From Bacteroidota bacterium (GTDB lineage: Bacteria; Bacteroidota; Ignavibacteria; Tepidaquicellales; Tepidaquicellaceae), in contig JAFDZP010000002.1 of assembly GCA_018266835.1 (NCBI GenBank), positions 1,277,302-1,341,301 on the forward strand: a stretch of DNA of 64,000 bases, given 5' to 3'. A program made the position numbers and the translations under genes. Numbering within the stretch: position 1 is the stretch's first letter; each line of letters starts with the position of its first letter. The notes under the pieces are model-generated. The model was not told the origin of the DNA and made no database searches. It worked only from the letters and a program-made list of their open reading frames with translations. Of this stretch, positions 34,508 to 44,093 are shown piece after piece.

Positions 34508-34798
34508 TTAAAATGCTTGCAACGTCTGCTCAATTTTCTTCATCGCATCTTCAACCTTACCCGGCGGAGCGTTGGTTTCCCACGATAGTTCATATTCACC
34601 GTCCCTTGCAATTATTTCCGCATCTACATGGAATTTAACGATGAATCTTTTTTCAGCATGGACCTTATATCCGTCCGTGATCTTCGTTACCTCAACGTCG
34701 TTGCCTGATATTTCGTATTTGAATTTTTCTTTCAATTTTTCGAGTGAATCTAAAAGCTCCTGTTTAGTCTTTCCCGGCTTTTCAATAATTTTTTTCAT
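34508..34798 (-). CDS. Small conserved-looking hypothetical protein
   Basis: A 96-residue soluble protein with no signal peptide: a helical N-terminal part (TKQELLDSLEKLKEKFKYE), a central beta region (DVEVTKITDGYKVHAEKRFIVKF, DAEIIARDGEYELSW) and a C-terminal helix (VEDAMKKIEQTLQ). The pattern resembles small polyhydroxyalkanoate-granule-associated or SRPBCC-like proteins, but the similarity is too weak for a claim. Periodicity and an intact frame support a real gene. It starts 53 nt downstream of the next upstream membrane protein gene on the same strand. Confidence 0.6.
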   Translation of the reverse strand: MKKIIEKPGKTKQELLDSLEKLKEKFKYEISGNDVEVTKITDGYKVHAEKRFIVKFHVDAEIIARDGEYELSWETNAPPGKVEDAMKKIEQTLQAF

Positions 34799-34851
34799 TT
34801 ATAACCTTATATTAAGTTTAGTTGGAGGGGCTATAAATTTCAACACGTGCA

Positions 34852-35331
34852 TTAATTTTTTAATTCCGTATTCATCCGGCTTTTTAAAATTTCATCGTCT
34901 TTCTTTTTGTAAAAAAACTTGTACAACACTTTATACACTACCGTTCCGACTACAAAGGCGAGAAATAATGGTAACAGAATTTCGATAGATATAATAGAAT
35001 CCCTGAACGAGATATAGAAGAGAGTAAAATCAGTCATGAATAGAACTGCAGCGAGTCCCGCCGGAATAGAAGCCAGAAATTTTTTGTAATTTATAAGCGC
35101 TCCGCCCGCAACTCCGAGTATAACATTTATAATCCAAAGTGTTTCTAAATTAGGAATAAGAACTACTTTTATTTCATTCTGCGGCTGAGTTGTGAATCCC
35201 GAATATGTTATAACCAGTACGCACGAAGTTATAAAGCACAATGCACCTATAATGGCAAAAAATTTTTCAAGAGGATTTTTCTCTAAATAGAATTTTTCGG
35301 TTGGGGTGTGTTGCGGTTTTGTATTATTCAT
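34852..35331 (-). CDS. Hypothetical four-helix membrane protein
   Basis: A 159-residue protein with four predicted transmembrane segments at about 28-48 (FFAIIGALCFITSCVLVITY), 65-85, 92-112 and 117-138, and charged ends (KKDDEILKSRMNTELKN). No family is recognised. It sits 20 nt downstream of the RNA methyltransferase gene on the same strand, so it is probably cotranscribed with it. Function unknown. Confidence 0.65.
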   Translation of the reverse strand: MNNTKPQHTPTEKFYLEKNPLEKFFAIIGALCFITSCVLVITYSGFTTQPQNEIKVVLIPNLETLWIINVILGVAGGALINYKKFLASIPAGLAAVLFMTDFTLFYISFRDSIISIEILLPLFLAFVVGTVVYKVLYKFFYKKKDDEILKSRMNTELKN

Positions 35332-35351
35332 TTAAAAATTAATTTCTGAAT

Positions 35352-36767
35352 TTAATTTCTCACCAAATCCACTACGTTCTCTATGTGATATGTATGCGGG
35401 AACATATCAACGGGCTGAACGATATTTATTTTATATTTTCCTTTGCCGCAGATTATCTGCAGGTCGCGCGCCTGCGTAACGGGATTGCAGCTTACGTAAA
35501 CAATTTTTTCAAAATCGGTTTCGGCAAGTATCTCGCATATCTTCGGATGAAGCCCTGCCCTCGGCGGGTCAAGAATAACTTTATTATACTTATGCAGCTC
35601 CTGCACATCTTTTGAGAGCAGGAAATCTTTTATATCGCCTAATTCAAAATCCACATTTGAAATATTATTCAGCTCCTTGTTTTGGAATGCATTCTTAATG
35701 GAATCCTCGACAAGCTCAACACCTTTCACCTCAGCAACTTCATCTGAAACAAAAATTGAAATAGAACCGGTACCGCAGTATAAATCCAGAATTTTATCCG
35801 TCTTCTTAAAGTCACCTGCCTTAGCAGCTATGTTATATAATCTCTCACCCTGTTTTGTATTAGTCTGAAAAAATGAGTTTGCGGAAATTTTAAATTTGAA
35901 TTTCGCGCCGTTATCCTTATTCAATTCTTCTTCGATATATCCCTTGCCGAAGATAACTTTCTCTTCATCACCGAATGCAACCTGCGCTTTTTTATTTGAG
36001 ACTGCATTTATAAATGTTGTGACTTCGGGAGCGATTTTCTTCAGTCCTTCCGAATATTCATTTATCAATTCTTCGTTGTAATCATAGGTGATGAGCGAGA
36101 CCATTAAGTCATTTGTATTCTTGCACTCCCGCACAATTAAAAATCTTAAAAATCCCGAGTGAGTGTTCACAGTATAAACGCTTACACCTCTGCTTTTAAA
36201 AAAATCGCGGGTATAATTTAAAATTCTGTTAGATGCATCCGATTGCAGCCAGCATTTGTGAACATCAACTATCTTCGAGTGAAATCTCGGCACATGCAAG
36301 CCCAGCGCAAAATCTTTCGGGGTTCCTAACTCCACATCTTCCTTCGTGAGCCATCTGTCATCGGAAAAAGAGAATTCCATTTTATTTCTGTAAAAGAAAA
36401 TATCATTGCTTGCAAGAGCTTTGGGAATTTCAAGGTTTTCAAATCCTCCGATTCTTTTAAATGCGTTTCTTACAGCTTCTGTTTTAAAATCAAGCTGCTT
36501 ATCATATTCATAATTCTGAATTTTACATCCACCGCATGTTCCGAAATAAATACAGGGCGGCTCAATTCTGTATTGAGACGGCTTTACTAATTCAAGCAGC
36601 CTGCCTTCGCCGTAATTTGATTTCTTCTTCTTTAATTGAATACGCACTGTATCACCCGGAAGCACCTTATCCGTAAAAATTACAAAACCCTCTTCGGTTT
36701 TACACACGCCTTTACCTTCGGAGTTCAGTTCCAGCACATCCAGCGTAAGCTCATCGCCTTTTTTCAT
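35352..36767 (-). CDS. 23S rRNA (uracil-5-)-methyltransferase, RlmD/RumA family
   Basis: A 471-residue class I methyltransferase. An N-terminal TRAM domain (about 1-60) has VLELNSEGKGVC. The iron-sulfur ligands are C72, C78 and C81 (PPCIYFGTCGGC) plus a later cysteine in VDVHKCW. The SAM site is LDLYCGTGSISIF; LDPPRAGLHP and the catalytic C427 in VYVSCNPVTQARDL complete the m5U methyltransferase set. RlmD methylates U1939 of 23S rRNA; RlmC and TrmA-type relatives modify other positions, so the exact uridine is uncertain. Start ATG at 36767. Confidence 0.93.
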   Translation of the reverse strand: MKKGDELTLDVLELNSEGKGVCKTEEGFVIFTDKVLPGDTVRIQLKKKKSNYGEGRLLELVKPSQYRIEPPCIYFGTCGGCKIQNYEYDKQLDFKTEAVRNAFKRIGGFENLEIPKALASNDIFFYRNKMEFSFSDDRWLTKEDVELGTPKDFALGLHVPRFHSKIVDVHKCWLQSDASNRILNYTRDFFKSRGVSVYTVNTHSGFLRFLIVRECKNTNDLMVSLITYDYNEELINEYSEGLKKIAPEVTTFINAVSNKKAQVAFGDEEKVIFGKGYIEEELNKDNGAKFKFKISANSFFQTNTKQGERLYNIAAKAGDFKKTDKILDLYCGTGSISIFVSDEVAEVKGVELVEDSIKNAFQNKELNNISNVDFELGDIKDFLLSKDVQELHKYNKVILDPPRAGLHPKICEILAETDFEKIVYVSCNPVTQARDLQIICGKGKYKINIVQPVDMFPHTYHIENVVDLVRN

Positions 36768-36895
36768 CTGCTATTGAGTTAAATTGTATTAAAATTAATG
36801 ATATTTTTTTAAACCTGTATTATAGCTAATTTCTTAAAATTAATTCGGATTTTTAAGTCAGATTTATTATTTAACAGAAATAACTTCAGAACACA

Positions 36896-37891
36896 TTGTC
36901 TAAAAAAGATTCAGCGAAAGATATTATAAAGAACGCTAAGAAGGTCGTCTGCATTGAAAAAAAAGAAATCGCTTCACTAGAAAGAAGATTTAACGATAAA
37001 ACATTTGCATATAATTTTGCTTCCGCAGTTGAACTGATTTATAAATGCAAAGGCAAAGTTGTTGTGACGGGTGTCGGGAAGTCCGGCATCATTGCTCAAA
37101 AAATTGTTGCAACTTTTAACTCAACAGGCACATATTCTATTTTTTTGCACTCGGCAGATAGCGTTCATGGCGACCTTGGTATTTTGCGGGATGATGACGT
37201 TGTCATAGCTATTTCAAAAAGCGGCGACTCAACCGATGTTACTCAAATACTTCCACTAATCAAAACTCTTAAAGTAAAAATTATAGGTCTTGTCGGTAAC
37301 GTTAATTCCGAAATAGCGAAGGTATCAAACATCGTTCTTGATGCTTCTGTAAAAGAAGAAGCCTGTCCTCATAATCTTGCGCCTACATCTTCATCTACAA
37401 CAGCGCTTGTCTTGGGAGATGCCCTTGCAATTGCGCTTCTTCAAAAAAGAGATTTTTCCAGAGAAGATTTTGCAAGATTTCATCCGGGAGGAATTTTAGG
37501 CAAGAAGCTTTTGCTTAAAGTCAGTGATTTATTACAGGAAGAAAATAAAATTCCGATAGTAAACTTCGATGCAAACCTGAAAGATATTATATATATGATT
37601 TCCTCAAAACGCCTCGGCTGTACGTGCGTTGTGAAAAAAGGCAAAGTTGTGGGGATAATTACCGACGGAGATATAAGAAGATTTCTAGAAAAAAATATTG
37701 AACGGATTTCTACTACTAAGGCAAAAGATATTATGAATCCCGTCCCCAAAATAATTCCGCCGAACACCCTTGCAAGAACAGCTTTGGAAATCATGGAAGA
37801 AAATAAAATTACTCAGTTAATTATTGCCGATAAGAAAAGAAAAGTTCTGGGAGTGCTGCATATGCACAGATTGATTGAAGAAGGGCTCTAA
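36896..37891 (+). CDS. kdsD: D-arabinose 5-phosphate isomerase (KdsD/KpsF/GutQ)
   Basis: A 331-residue enzyme converting ribulose 5-phosphate to arabinose 5-phosphate, the first step of Kdo synthesis for LPS. The SIS domain shows VVTGVGKSGIIAQKIVATFNS, FLHSADSVHGDLGIL and ISKSGDS. The catalytic region RFHPGGILGKKLL is followed by two CBS domains (about 205-331). The start is TTG at 36896; no ATG lies near the family N-terminus. It is followed after 2 nt by lptC and then an ostA-like gene, so sugar supply and LPS export are encoded together. Confidence 0.95.
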   Translation: MSKKDSAKDIIKNAKKVVCIEKKEIASLERRFNDKTFAYNFASAVELIYKCKGKVVVTGVGKSGIIAQKIVATFNSTGTYSIFLHSADSVHGDLGILRDDDVVIAISKSGDSTDVTQILPLIKTLKVKIIGLVGNVNSEIAKVSNIVLDASVKEEACPHNLAPTSSSTTALVLGDALAIALLQKRDFSREDFARFHPGGILGKKLLLKVSDLLQEENKIPIVNFDANLKDIIYMISSKRLGCTCVVKKGKVVGIITDGDIRRFLEKNIERISTTKAKDIMNPVPKIIPPNTLARTALEIMEENKITQLIIADKKRKVLGVLHMHRLIEEGL

Positions 37892-37893
37892 AC

Positions 37894-38421
37894 TTGCAAA
37901 AATTAATTTACATATCTCTTTTTTTTATTTCACTGGTGTTTGTTTCCTGTGAAGATAAATTCGAACCGCCGAAATCCGACCTTTCATCCGAGAATATTCC
38001 CGTGCAGGAAAGCTGGAACTCAAGTGTAACTTTTTCCGATTCAGGCTTTGTAAAAGCGATTTTGAAAGCAGGACATATTTCTGCCTTCAGCGATAAAGGT
38101 TATACTATTATAGATAGCGGCGCAGTAGTGGATTTTTATAAGAACGGAGAAATTGTATCTACCTTAACAGGAAGAAGAGGAAAGGTTGAAGATAATACAA
38201 AAGATATTGAAATATACGATAGTGTACGTGTAGTAAATAAGTCTGGCAGCGAATTGAAAACTTCCAAGCTGCTCTGGAAAAATAAAACACAAAAAGTTTA
38301 TTCAGATGTATTTGTCAGTATAAAAACTCCAAAGGAAAGAATTGAAGGCGTGGGATTCGAGTCAGACCAGAATTTAACAAACTATAAAATCTATCAGGTT
38401 AGCGGAGTCTTTGATAAATAG
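37894..38421 (+). CDS. lptC: LPS export ABC transporter periplasmic protein LptC (lipoprotein form)
   Basis: A 175-residue protein with a lipobox-type N-terminus (FISLVFVSC19) and the LptC/YrbK beta-jellyroll: ISAFSDKGYTIIDSGAVVDFYKNGE, TGRRGKVEDNTKDIEIYDSVRV and the end VSGVFDK. LptC bridges the LptBFG inner-membrane extractor and the LptA periplasmic bridge. In this lineage it appears lipid-anchored rather than spanning the membrane once. Start is TTG at 37894, two nt after kdsD. Its end overlaps the next gene by 11 nt. Confidence 0.88.
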   Translation: MQKLIYISLFFISLVFVSCEDKFEPPKSDLSSENIPVQESWNSSVTFSDSGFVKAILKAGHISAFSDKGYTIIDSGAVVDFYKNGEIVSTLTGRRGKVEDNTKDIEIYDSVRVVNKSGSELKTSKLLWKNKTQKVYSDVFVSIKTPKERIEGVGFESDQNLTNYKIYQVSGVFDK

Positions 38422-39838
38422 AATAACATATAAATATTGTTTGATAATCCTGTTCATTTTATTTTCTGCAAATATTTTTGCTCAGGATAAAGTTGAACTG
38501 ATACATGCTGACTCTCTCACCGGCAAAAATGAAAACGGAGTGCTGGTAAGGGAAGCCCAGGGAAATGTGCAGTTCAAACAGGGTAACATTACTGTGTTTT
38601 GCAATTCCGCTACTCAATATCCTGACCAGAACAAAGTTGATCTGCGCGGTAACGTAAAAATATATCAGGATACACTTTCGCTCTTCACATCAAAAGGAAT
38701 TTATTATGGGAATGAAAAACGTGCAACAGGTGAAGGCGGAGTTACGTTAAAAGACCCAAACGCAACTCTCCGGGCTAACAGCGGAGTCTATTTTTTTGAT
38801 CAGGCAAAAGCAGATTTTCATGGAGATGTGATTATTATCAATCCTCAATATAAAATTACTTCGACTGATTTAACTTATCTTCGTAATACGGAAGACTCAT
38901 TTGCAAAAGGTAATGTAATTGTTACAACAGATTCTGCCATTATTAAAGCAGAGAACATAAATTTTTACAAGAGGCAGTTCAAAACTTTTGCATGGGAAAA
39001 AGTTGTGATAGACAGCGACTCGACACTGATATATTCAGATACGCTCACACATTACTCAGATAAAAAAGAATCTTATGCAGCAGGTAATGTAAAGGTGAAT
39101 AGTCTTAACAATAACACAATCCTTTACGGAAATATTCTTGAAAATTACGAATTAAAAAATTATACAAAGCTTGCAGGAAAGTCTAAGTTAGTCCAGATAG
39201 ATAAAACAACTCCGGACACCCTCTATATATACAGTTCCTACATGGAGGCGTTCAGGACGAAACCGGAATACTACATTGCAACAGACAGCGTGGAAATAAT
39301 ACGAACGAACTTTTATTCCAAATGCGGACGTGGAATTTATTTTAAGGATTCTTCTAAAGTCGCTATGGAAAAAGAACCCATTGTATGGCAGGATAACATG
39401 CAGATAACGGGAGATTCCATCTATGCCGAGCTTCCCGGTAACAAACTTCAAAGCATTTTTGTAAAAAAATTAAACATACCAAATACAAAACCTTCGTTCA
39501 TGATTTCGCAGGGAGATTCAAGCTTTGCCGACAGGTTTGACCAGATACGTTCGCGTGATATATCCGTTTATATTCAGGATGACAAAGTTGATTCAATAAA
39601 AGCGATAAGCAATGCCTCAAGCATTTATTTTATATATGAGGAAAAGAAAGCTAACGGAGTAAATAATTCAGAGGGAGATAATATTTATATTTACTTCGAC
39701 AGGACTGAAAACACAGTTTCCAAAATCAGAATTGAAAAAGGTGTGAAAGGAGTGTATTCGCCTGAGACAGACATCGGCAAAGTTACATTAACTCTACCGG
39801 GATTTATTCCAAGAAATGACAAACCAATCAGAAGATAA
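38411..39838 (+). CDS. OstA/LptA-like LPS transport periplasmic protein
   Basis: A 475-residue protein with a signal peptide (to about residue 24, FSANIFAQ) and a long array of OstA-type beta-jellyroll strands: GVLVREAQGNVQFKQGNITVFCNSATQYPDQNKVDL is followed by repeated GNVKIYQD, GEGGVTLKD, FHGDVIIIN and AAGNVKVN units. It is far longer than E. coli LptA (about 185), as expected for the Bacteroidota-type OstA-like proteins. It should form the periplasmic bridge for LPS with LptC. Start is TTG at 38411, within the lptC end, so coupling is likely. No LptD is in the window. Confidence 0.88.
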   Translation: MINRITYKYCLIILFILFSANIFAQDKVELIHADSLTGKNENGVLVREAQGNVQFKQGNITVFCNSATQYPDQNKVDLRGNVKIYQDTLSLFTSKGIYYGNEKRATGEGGVTLKDPNATLRANSGVYFFDQAKADFHGDVIIINPQYKITSTDLTYLRNTEDSFAKGNVIVTTDSAIIKAENINFYKRQFKTFAWEKVVIDSDSTLIYSDTLTHYSDKKESYAAGNVKVNSLNNNTILYGNILENYELKNYTKLAGKSKLVQIDKTTPDTLYIYSSYMEAFRTKPEYYIATDSVEIIRTNFYSKCGRGIYFKDSSKVAMEKEPIVWQDNMQITGDSIYAELPGNKLQSIFVKKLNIPNTKPSFMISQGDSSFADRFDQIRSRDISVYIQDDKVDSIKAISNASSIYFIYEEKKANGVNNSEGDNIYIYFDRTENTVSKIRIEKGVKGVYSPETDIGKVTLTLPGFIPRNDKPIRR

Positions 39839-39839
39839 T

Positions 39840-41321
39840 TTATCTTTTATTCTTTTTATTTTTCTTCATCAGATCCTCGAGCTTTTCCTGCGCCCATTTT
39901 ACTGATTGCGGCACCATTGTCTTCATCTCTTCTTTAAATTTTGCAGCTTCATAATCATCGTATTTCATTTTCAGCTTAGTAATTTTCTCAATAGATTTAA
40001 TATGCTGCGAGTAAATTCTCTTTGCATCTTTTGAAATATTTTTATTCTGCTTTAAGAATAATTTGTAATTTGTAATTAGATAAAGCGCCTGCTCGTACAT
40101 GTCCAGTTCATAAAAACATTTCAGCAGTAAGTTTTTTACATCGTATCTGAAATAGAAAAATTCATATTTAACCTTGCTGATAAACTCAAGCGCTTTAGGA
40201 TAATTCTGTTTATCGTATTCAAGCAATGCGTAGCTGAAGTCCCGCATATTATCACGAGATTCCTTCGGAATTTTATCAAGATTTCTCTCTAAGAACGATA
40301 TCAGCCAGTCATAATCTTTCTCTTCTTTTGCAATAAGCACAATGTTCCTGAATCCGAGCAAAGTAATTACCTGCGGTTTATCCGGCTCAGAGAAGAGCTG
40401 ATACGTATCCATCTTCTTATATACATCGAGTAGATTTTTATTGAACTCAAATTTACCGAGATGAATATAATCTATGCAGAGAGATGCAAAAGCATGGAGC
40501 ATCTCAGACTGCTCTCTTAAACTGAACTTATCAATATTATTTGAGAAAATTTTCTCTGCAGAAAAATAATAATCCGTTTTTGAAAAATCAGTCTGCGCAA
40601 CATAAAAATAATAATGCACTGCAAGTACGGGATATTCATCGGGATGACTTTTTTTTATGTATTCAAGCAGCGCTTCAAGATTTATATTCTCAAATGCAGC
40701 GTTCAGCAAACCTGCATCGGGCTTTATATTAAAGTTATGTTCATTGGTATACAAAAGAATTTTCAGCTTCAGCATCTTCAGAAGGAAGAAGAAAACAAGA
40801 TTTTCTCCGCGCTTAGTTGTTGTCTCCACTCCTTTATCTTCTTTGCTTCTCCTGAAATAAAAATCGTACTTTAAATCTTCAAGCTTTTTTCTGAATAAAT
40901 ACACTTCATCGGGGTCATGCTTTTTAATATCAATTGATTCGTATGCTTCATTGATTTTTTTGGTAAAAAGTGTATCAAGCATTCTTATGCTTAATGCTTC
41001 AAGAGTGGAAGTGCTTTCCACAAAAGGATTGCTTCGGGTGAATTTAATTGTTATGAAATCCTGGCCATGCCGCAGCAGGTCGGAGAGTATATTTCTTACA
41101 CGTGAATCATTATAAGGTTTGCCGGGGTATAAAGCTTTGAAGAAATTTTCTTTTGTAAACTTCGGATTGTTAAACTCAGGGTAATACTTTTTGAAAAATC
41201 TATAGCTTTGTGATATAGTTTTATCCCTGTTGAAAAAAGGAGAGTCGATGAATCTTTCAAACTCCTTTATTTCATCATGACTGAAGGTTGCGAGAAGATC
41301 TATAAATTTTGATTTGAACAA
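39840..41321 (-). CDS. Hypothetical helical protein of ~490 residues
   Basis: The 493-residue protein is almost wholly alpha-helical by composition. N-terminal LLATFSHDEIKEFERFIDSPFFNRDKTI and VRNILSDLLRHGQDFI resemble conserved but uncharacterised proteins of Bacteroidota. The middle part (250-430) has TPR-like helix pairs, and the end is Lys-rich (LEDLMKKNKKNKR). No signal peptide and no enzyme motif is seen. The start appears to be TTG at 41321, 4 nt after the upstream lipoprotein gene, so it closes a five-gene operon. It is convergent with the ostA-like gene, 1 nt apart. Confidence 0.75.
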   Translation of the reverse strand: MFKSKFIDLLATFSHDEIKEFERFIDSPFFNRDKTISQSYRFFKKYYPEFNNPKFTKENFFKALYPGKPYNDSRVRNILSDLLRHGQDFITIKFTRSNPFVESTSTLEALSIRMLDTLFTKKINEAYESIDIKKHDPDEVYLFRKKLEDLKYDFYFRRSKEDKGVETTTKRGENLVFFFLLKMLKLKILLYTNEHNFNIKPDAGLLNAAFENINLEALLEYIKKSHPDEYPVLAVHYYFYVAQTDFSKTDYYFSAEKIFSNNIDKFSLREQSEMLHAFASLCIDYIHLGKFEFNKNLLDVYKKMDTYQLFSEPDKPQVITLLGFRNIVLIAKEEKDYDWLISFLERNLDKIPKESRDNMRDFSYALLEYDKQNYPKALEFISKVKYEFFYFRYDVKNLLLKCFYELDMYEQALYLITNYKLFLKQNKNISKDAKRIYSQHIKSIEKITKLKMKYDDYEAAKFKEEMKTMVPQSVKWAQEKLEDLMKKNKKNKR

Positions 41322-41325
41322 ATCT

Positions 41326-41850
41326 TTAATTTGTAATCTTTACTTGAGAAGTGCTCTTTAATATAATCTGCGGCTTGCCGTTGTACTCTGAAATTATTCC
41401 GCTTACTTCAACATTTTTATTTTTAAAACGGTTTACATCTCCGAACTTTGCAAAATCATCTTTGAAAATTACTGCAGCGCATGTGTTCTTCGGAAACTTT
41501 CCGTCAAAGTTAAGATAAGCAACTTTTTCGTTTTTATATACATCTGCTATGTAACCTGTAACAACTGCATTTTTCCCAATATATTTTGCAGTCTGTTTTG
41601 CTTTTAGTGATACGGTTTCCTGCTTCTGCTGAGTCTGCGGTACCTGCTTATCCTGCTGAATCTGTTCCTCAGCTTTTGCATCGGTTTTGTTTTCGTTCTT
41701 TACTTCTTCTTTTGCTGTTTCTCTCGGTGTTTCTTTAGGAGTAGGATTTTGCTGTTCAATTTTTATATCGCTCGAAGGATTTTTATTTTCCTTAGAGCAA
41801 CCTGTGAAGAGAAAAGCAATTAACAATATGTAAAGAAAAACCTTATTCAT
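41326..41850 (-). CDS. Lipoprotein with Gln/Glu/Lys-rich linker and OB-fold-like domain
   Basis: A lipoprotein signal (LLIAFLFTGC18) is followed by a low-complexity linker of about 60 residues rich in Lys, Glu, Gln and Pro. The C-terminal domain (about 80-174) looks like an OB fold: NAVVTGYIADVYKNEKVAYLNFDG, CAAVIFKDDFAKFGD and VEVSGIISEYNGKPQIILKS. This end is typical of nucleic-acid- or ligand-binding OB folds in exported proteins. A ligand cannot be named. It directly abuts the TPR gene upstream (no gap) and lies 4 nt before the 493-residue protein gene. Confidence 0.75.
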   Translation of the reverse strand: MNKVFLYILLIAFLFTGCSKENKNPSSDIKIEQQNPTPKETPRETAKEEVKNENKTDAKAEEQIQQDKQVPQTQQKQETVSLKAKQTAKYIGKNAVVTGYIADVYKNEKVAYLNFDGKFPKNTCAAVIFKDDFAKFGDVNRFKNKNVEVSGIISEYNGKPQIILKSTSQVKITN

Positions 41851-42678
41851 TTATTTTTTTAAATTTGCTTTTGCCTGGTCTAAATACTGCTTTATCCCGC
41901 TCTCCATATTTGGGTCAAAGCTCAATCCTTTTTCCATATACTCAACTGCTTCTTTATATTTTTTCTGTAATAGATAAACAATTCCTTTTCTTGCAAGCGC
42001 TTCTGCATCGTTTGGATTTATCACCAGCGCTTTATCGTAATCAGTCATTGCTAAATCCAGCTTACCGATATCTTTATATAATGCCCCGCGTGTTGTGTAC
42101 ATTTTAGGATTTTGCGGAGCAGTTTCAATTGCTTTATCTAAAGTCGAAATTGCTTTGGCAGTATCATTCATATAAAAATACAAAGTACCTTTAATCCTGT
42201 AATTTTCTCCGTCAGATGAATTTATACTTATTGATTTATCAATCACCGTCATTGCTAAATCATATTTTGATTCAGCCGTATAAATACTTGCAAGGGTCTG
42301 GTATGACATTAAAGATTCCGGGTCCAGCTCAATTGATTTATTCATATCTTCAATTGCTTCTTTTGTATTTCCTATAAAAAAGTATGTTGTGCCTCTTCCT
42401 GCATATGCACGGGCAGAGTTAGGGTCAAGATAAAGAGCCATTTTAAAATCAACAAGCGCAGATTTAAAATCGTGAAGTAAAACATAAGCATTTCCCCTTG
42501 CCGTATAGCCTCGGGCGCTATCTTTATAAGTATTGATGTATTGCGAGTAGTACTCTGCTGCTTTTTTAGGATTGCCGTTTGCGAAATATTGATTGCCCAT
42601 ATCCATCATTTCTTCGGGGGTGTTTTGCCCAAACACTTTTAACGATACAAACAGAAAAAATATGATTAACCTTTTCAT
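41851..42678 (-). CDS. Secreted TPR-repeat protein
   Basis: A 275-residue protein with a signal peptide (1-17, ending KVFGQ) and about seven tetratricopeptide repeats, for example GNQYFANGNPKKAAEYYSQ, YAGRGTTYFFIGNTKEAIED and LARKGIVYLLQKKYKEAVEY. TPR arrays mediate protein-protein interactions. Being exported and encoded in an operon of lipoproteins and a LolA/LolB-fold protein, it probably takes part in envelope assembly in the periplasm. No catalytic domain is present. Confidence 0.88.
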   Translation of the reverse strand: MKRLIIFFLFVSLKVFGQNTPEEMMDMGNQYFANGNPKKAAEYYSQYINTYKDSARGYTARGNAYVLLHDFKSALVDFKMALYLDPNSARAYAGRGTTYFFIGNTKEAIEDMNKSIELDPESLMSYQTLASIYTAESKYDLAMTVIDKSISINSSDGENYRIKGTLYFYMNDTAKAISTLDKAIETAPQNPKMYTTRGALYKDIGKLDLAMTDYDKALVINPNDAEALARKGIVYLLQKKYKEAVEYMEKGLSFDPNMESGIKQYLDQAKANLKK

Positions 42679-42702
42679 AACAAATCTTATTTCCTTATTT
42701 CC

Positions 42703-43146
42703 TTATTTCAATAAAGAAGTTTTATTTTGTGAGTCGAGCATTTCGTAATACTTGTTCAGAATTAAAATGCTTTCAGGAGATAGTTTTTTCGAGTACATAT
42801 TATTTTTCAGACGGAAAATAATATTTGAACATTCAGGCATTGAATTGAATTCAGATGTAAGTAAAGATTTTCCCGCCTTAAAATATTCCATTGAGCCTGT
42901 GTAGCCGCACTTATTTTCACCTGCATTCTCTTCTGTAATAGCTGCAAGAAGTTTATTGATGATATCTTTATCCTGAATGGTTACAATATCATTTTTATTG
43001 GTAAGCTTACCTGTCTTATCATAAAAATACAGCTTTATCATATCTGTACCTTCTGTTTGCTTATCCAGTGATTTTTTTATCGAATCATCACATGAACAAA
43101 AAACAAATACTAACAAAACTAATAAAATTGAAAATAAATTTTTCAT
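42703..43146 (-). CDS. Small hypothetical lipoprotein
   Basis: A 147-residue protein with a lipoprotein signal (LLVFVFCSC19). The mature domain has MIKLYFYDKTGKLTNKNDIVTIQDKDIINKLLAAI and two cysteines (CGYTGSMEYF and PECSNIIF) that could form a disulfide. No family is recognised. It abuts the preceding LolA/LolB-fold gene (start at 43146, stop of the neighbour at 43147), which suggests that they act together in the envelope. Confidence 0.7.
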   Translation of the reverse strand: MKNLFSILLVLLVFVFCSCDDSIKKSLDKQTEGTDMIKLYFYDKTGKLTNKNDIVTIQDKDIINKLLAAITEENAGENKCGYTGSMEYFKAGKSLLTSEFNSMPECSNIIFRLKNNMYSKKLSPESILILNKYYEMLDSQNKTSLLK

Positions 43147-43947
43147 TTAATTTGTCCAGACCTTCTTTTTAGTGCCGCTTGGTATTGAAACATAAAAACT
43201 TAAGTTCATTTGGTTAGTTGAATATTTTTCAAAGGTTAATGTTACGTACTCGCCTTTCTTCGGATTGCTTGCCTGAATAGTTTTAGCATGCCACCCGTCA
43301 CCGCTGCTCACAATGTTAGAAAAATTTATAGCGGAAATTATATCCCCTTTAAGGTTAGTGTATTCACATTTATTTACAACATAAGTAGATTTATCTACGT
43401 AATATTTTCTGTTTATGATTATTCCTTTGTCGCTGGTTGTAGTAAATATAAGAGTATAATATAAACCTGATTCGGATAGTGCCATCACATCGTTTTTAAA
43501 TTTAACAATCTTCATTGTACCCGTGAATGCATTCATTAAATCATCATAATAAACTTTCATTCGGACAACTGCGCTGATGTTTGCCTGGTTCGTCGGTCCC
43601 GTAATGGAATAATCATTGAGTGCATTGAGATAAGTAAAATTGTTTCTTCCGAAATAACCTGTTGCAACATCTACACCCAGAGGACCATCTATCTTAAACC
43701 ACAGATCATTTTTCTTTCTTGCTCTTACTTCAATTGAAGCAGACTCATCCATTCCCGGAGCTTTGATTTTTACTTCACCTTCGGAAAGAATATTGTCGGT
43801 CAAATCACTTCTTCGGTTCACTTCTTTCATAATATCAAGTATCTGATTTTCTGCTTCCGTTGTTCCGGTGTAAAACTCGTCAATTTCCTGCGCAAAAACA
43901 GGAAGGGAAAACGCGATGAAAAAAATTATAAGTAGATATTTCTTCAT
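43147..43947 (-). CDS. Secreted LolA/LolB-fold protein (DUF4292-like)
   Basis: The mature protein begins after a signal peptide (MKKYLLIIFFIAFSLPVFAQ). I chose ATG 43947; a TTG 24 nt upstream is possible but adds nothing. The 266-residue domain has alternating strands (EGEVKIKAPGMDESASIEVRARKKNDLWFKI, YYTLIFTTTSDKG, KYYVDKSTYVVNKCEYTNLKGD) in the order expected for the half-barrel of lipoprotein carriers LolA/LolB and the DUF4292 family. It may bind lipids or lipoproteins in the periplasm. It heads a tight operon with two lipoproteins, a TPR protein and a helical protein. Confidence 0.7.
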   Translation of the reverse strand: MKKYLLIIFFIAFSLPVFAQEIDEFYTGTTEAENQILDIMKEVNRRSDLTDNILSEGEVKIKAPGMDESASIEVRARKKNDLWFKIDGPLGVDVATGYFGRNNFTYLNALNDYSITGPTNQANISAVVRMKVYYDDLMNAFTGTMKIVKFKNDVMALSESGLYYTLIFTTTSDKGIIINRKYYVDKSTYVVNKCEYTNLKGDIISAINFSNIVSSGDGWHAKTIQASNPKKGEYVTLTFEKYSTNQMNLSFYVSIPSGTKKKVWTN

Positions 43948-44093
43948 GAGAGGATTTAATTTATTATTCAATATATTTTCATTTATTAATTAATTCAAGA
44001 AAGTATGAGGTGCATTAAAATGTAGATAAATCTGCGTTTTTAAACAATTTATGAAACACATACAGTATGCGAACGTAGAATTAAAGCACATCT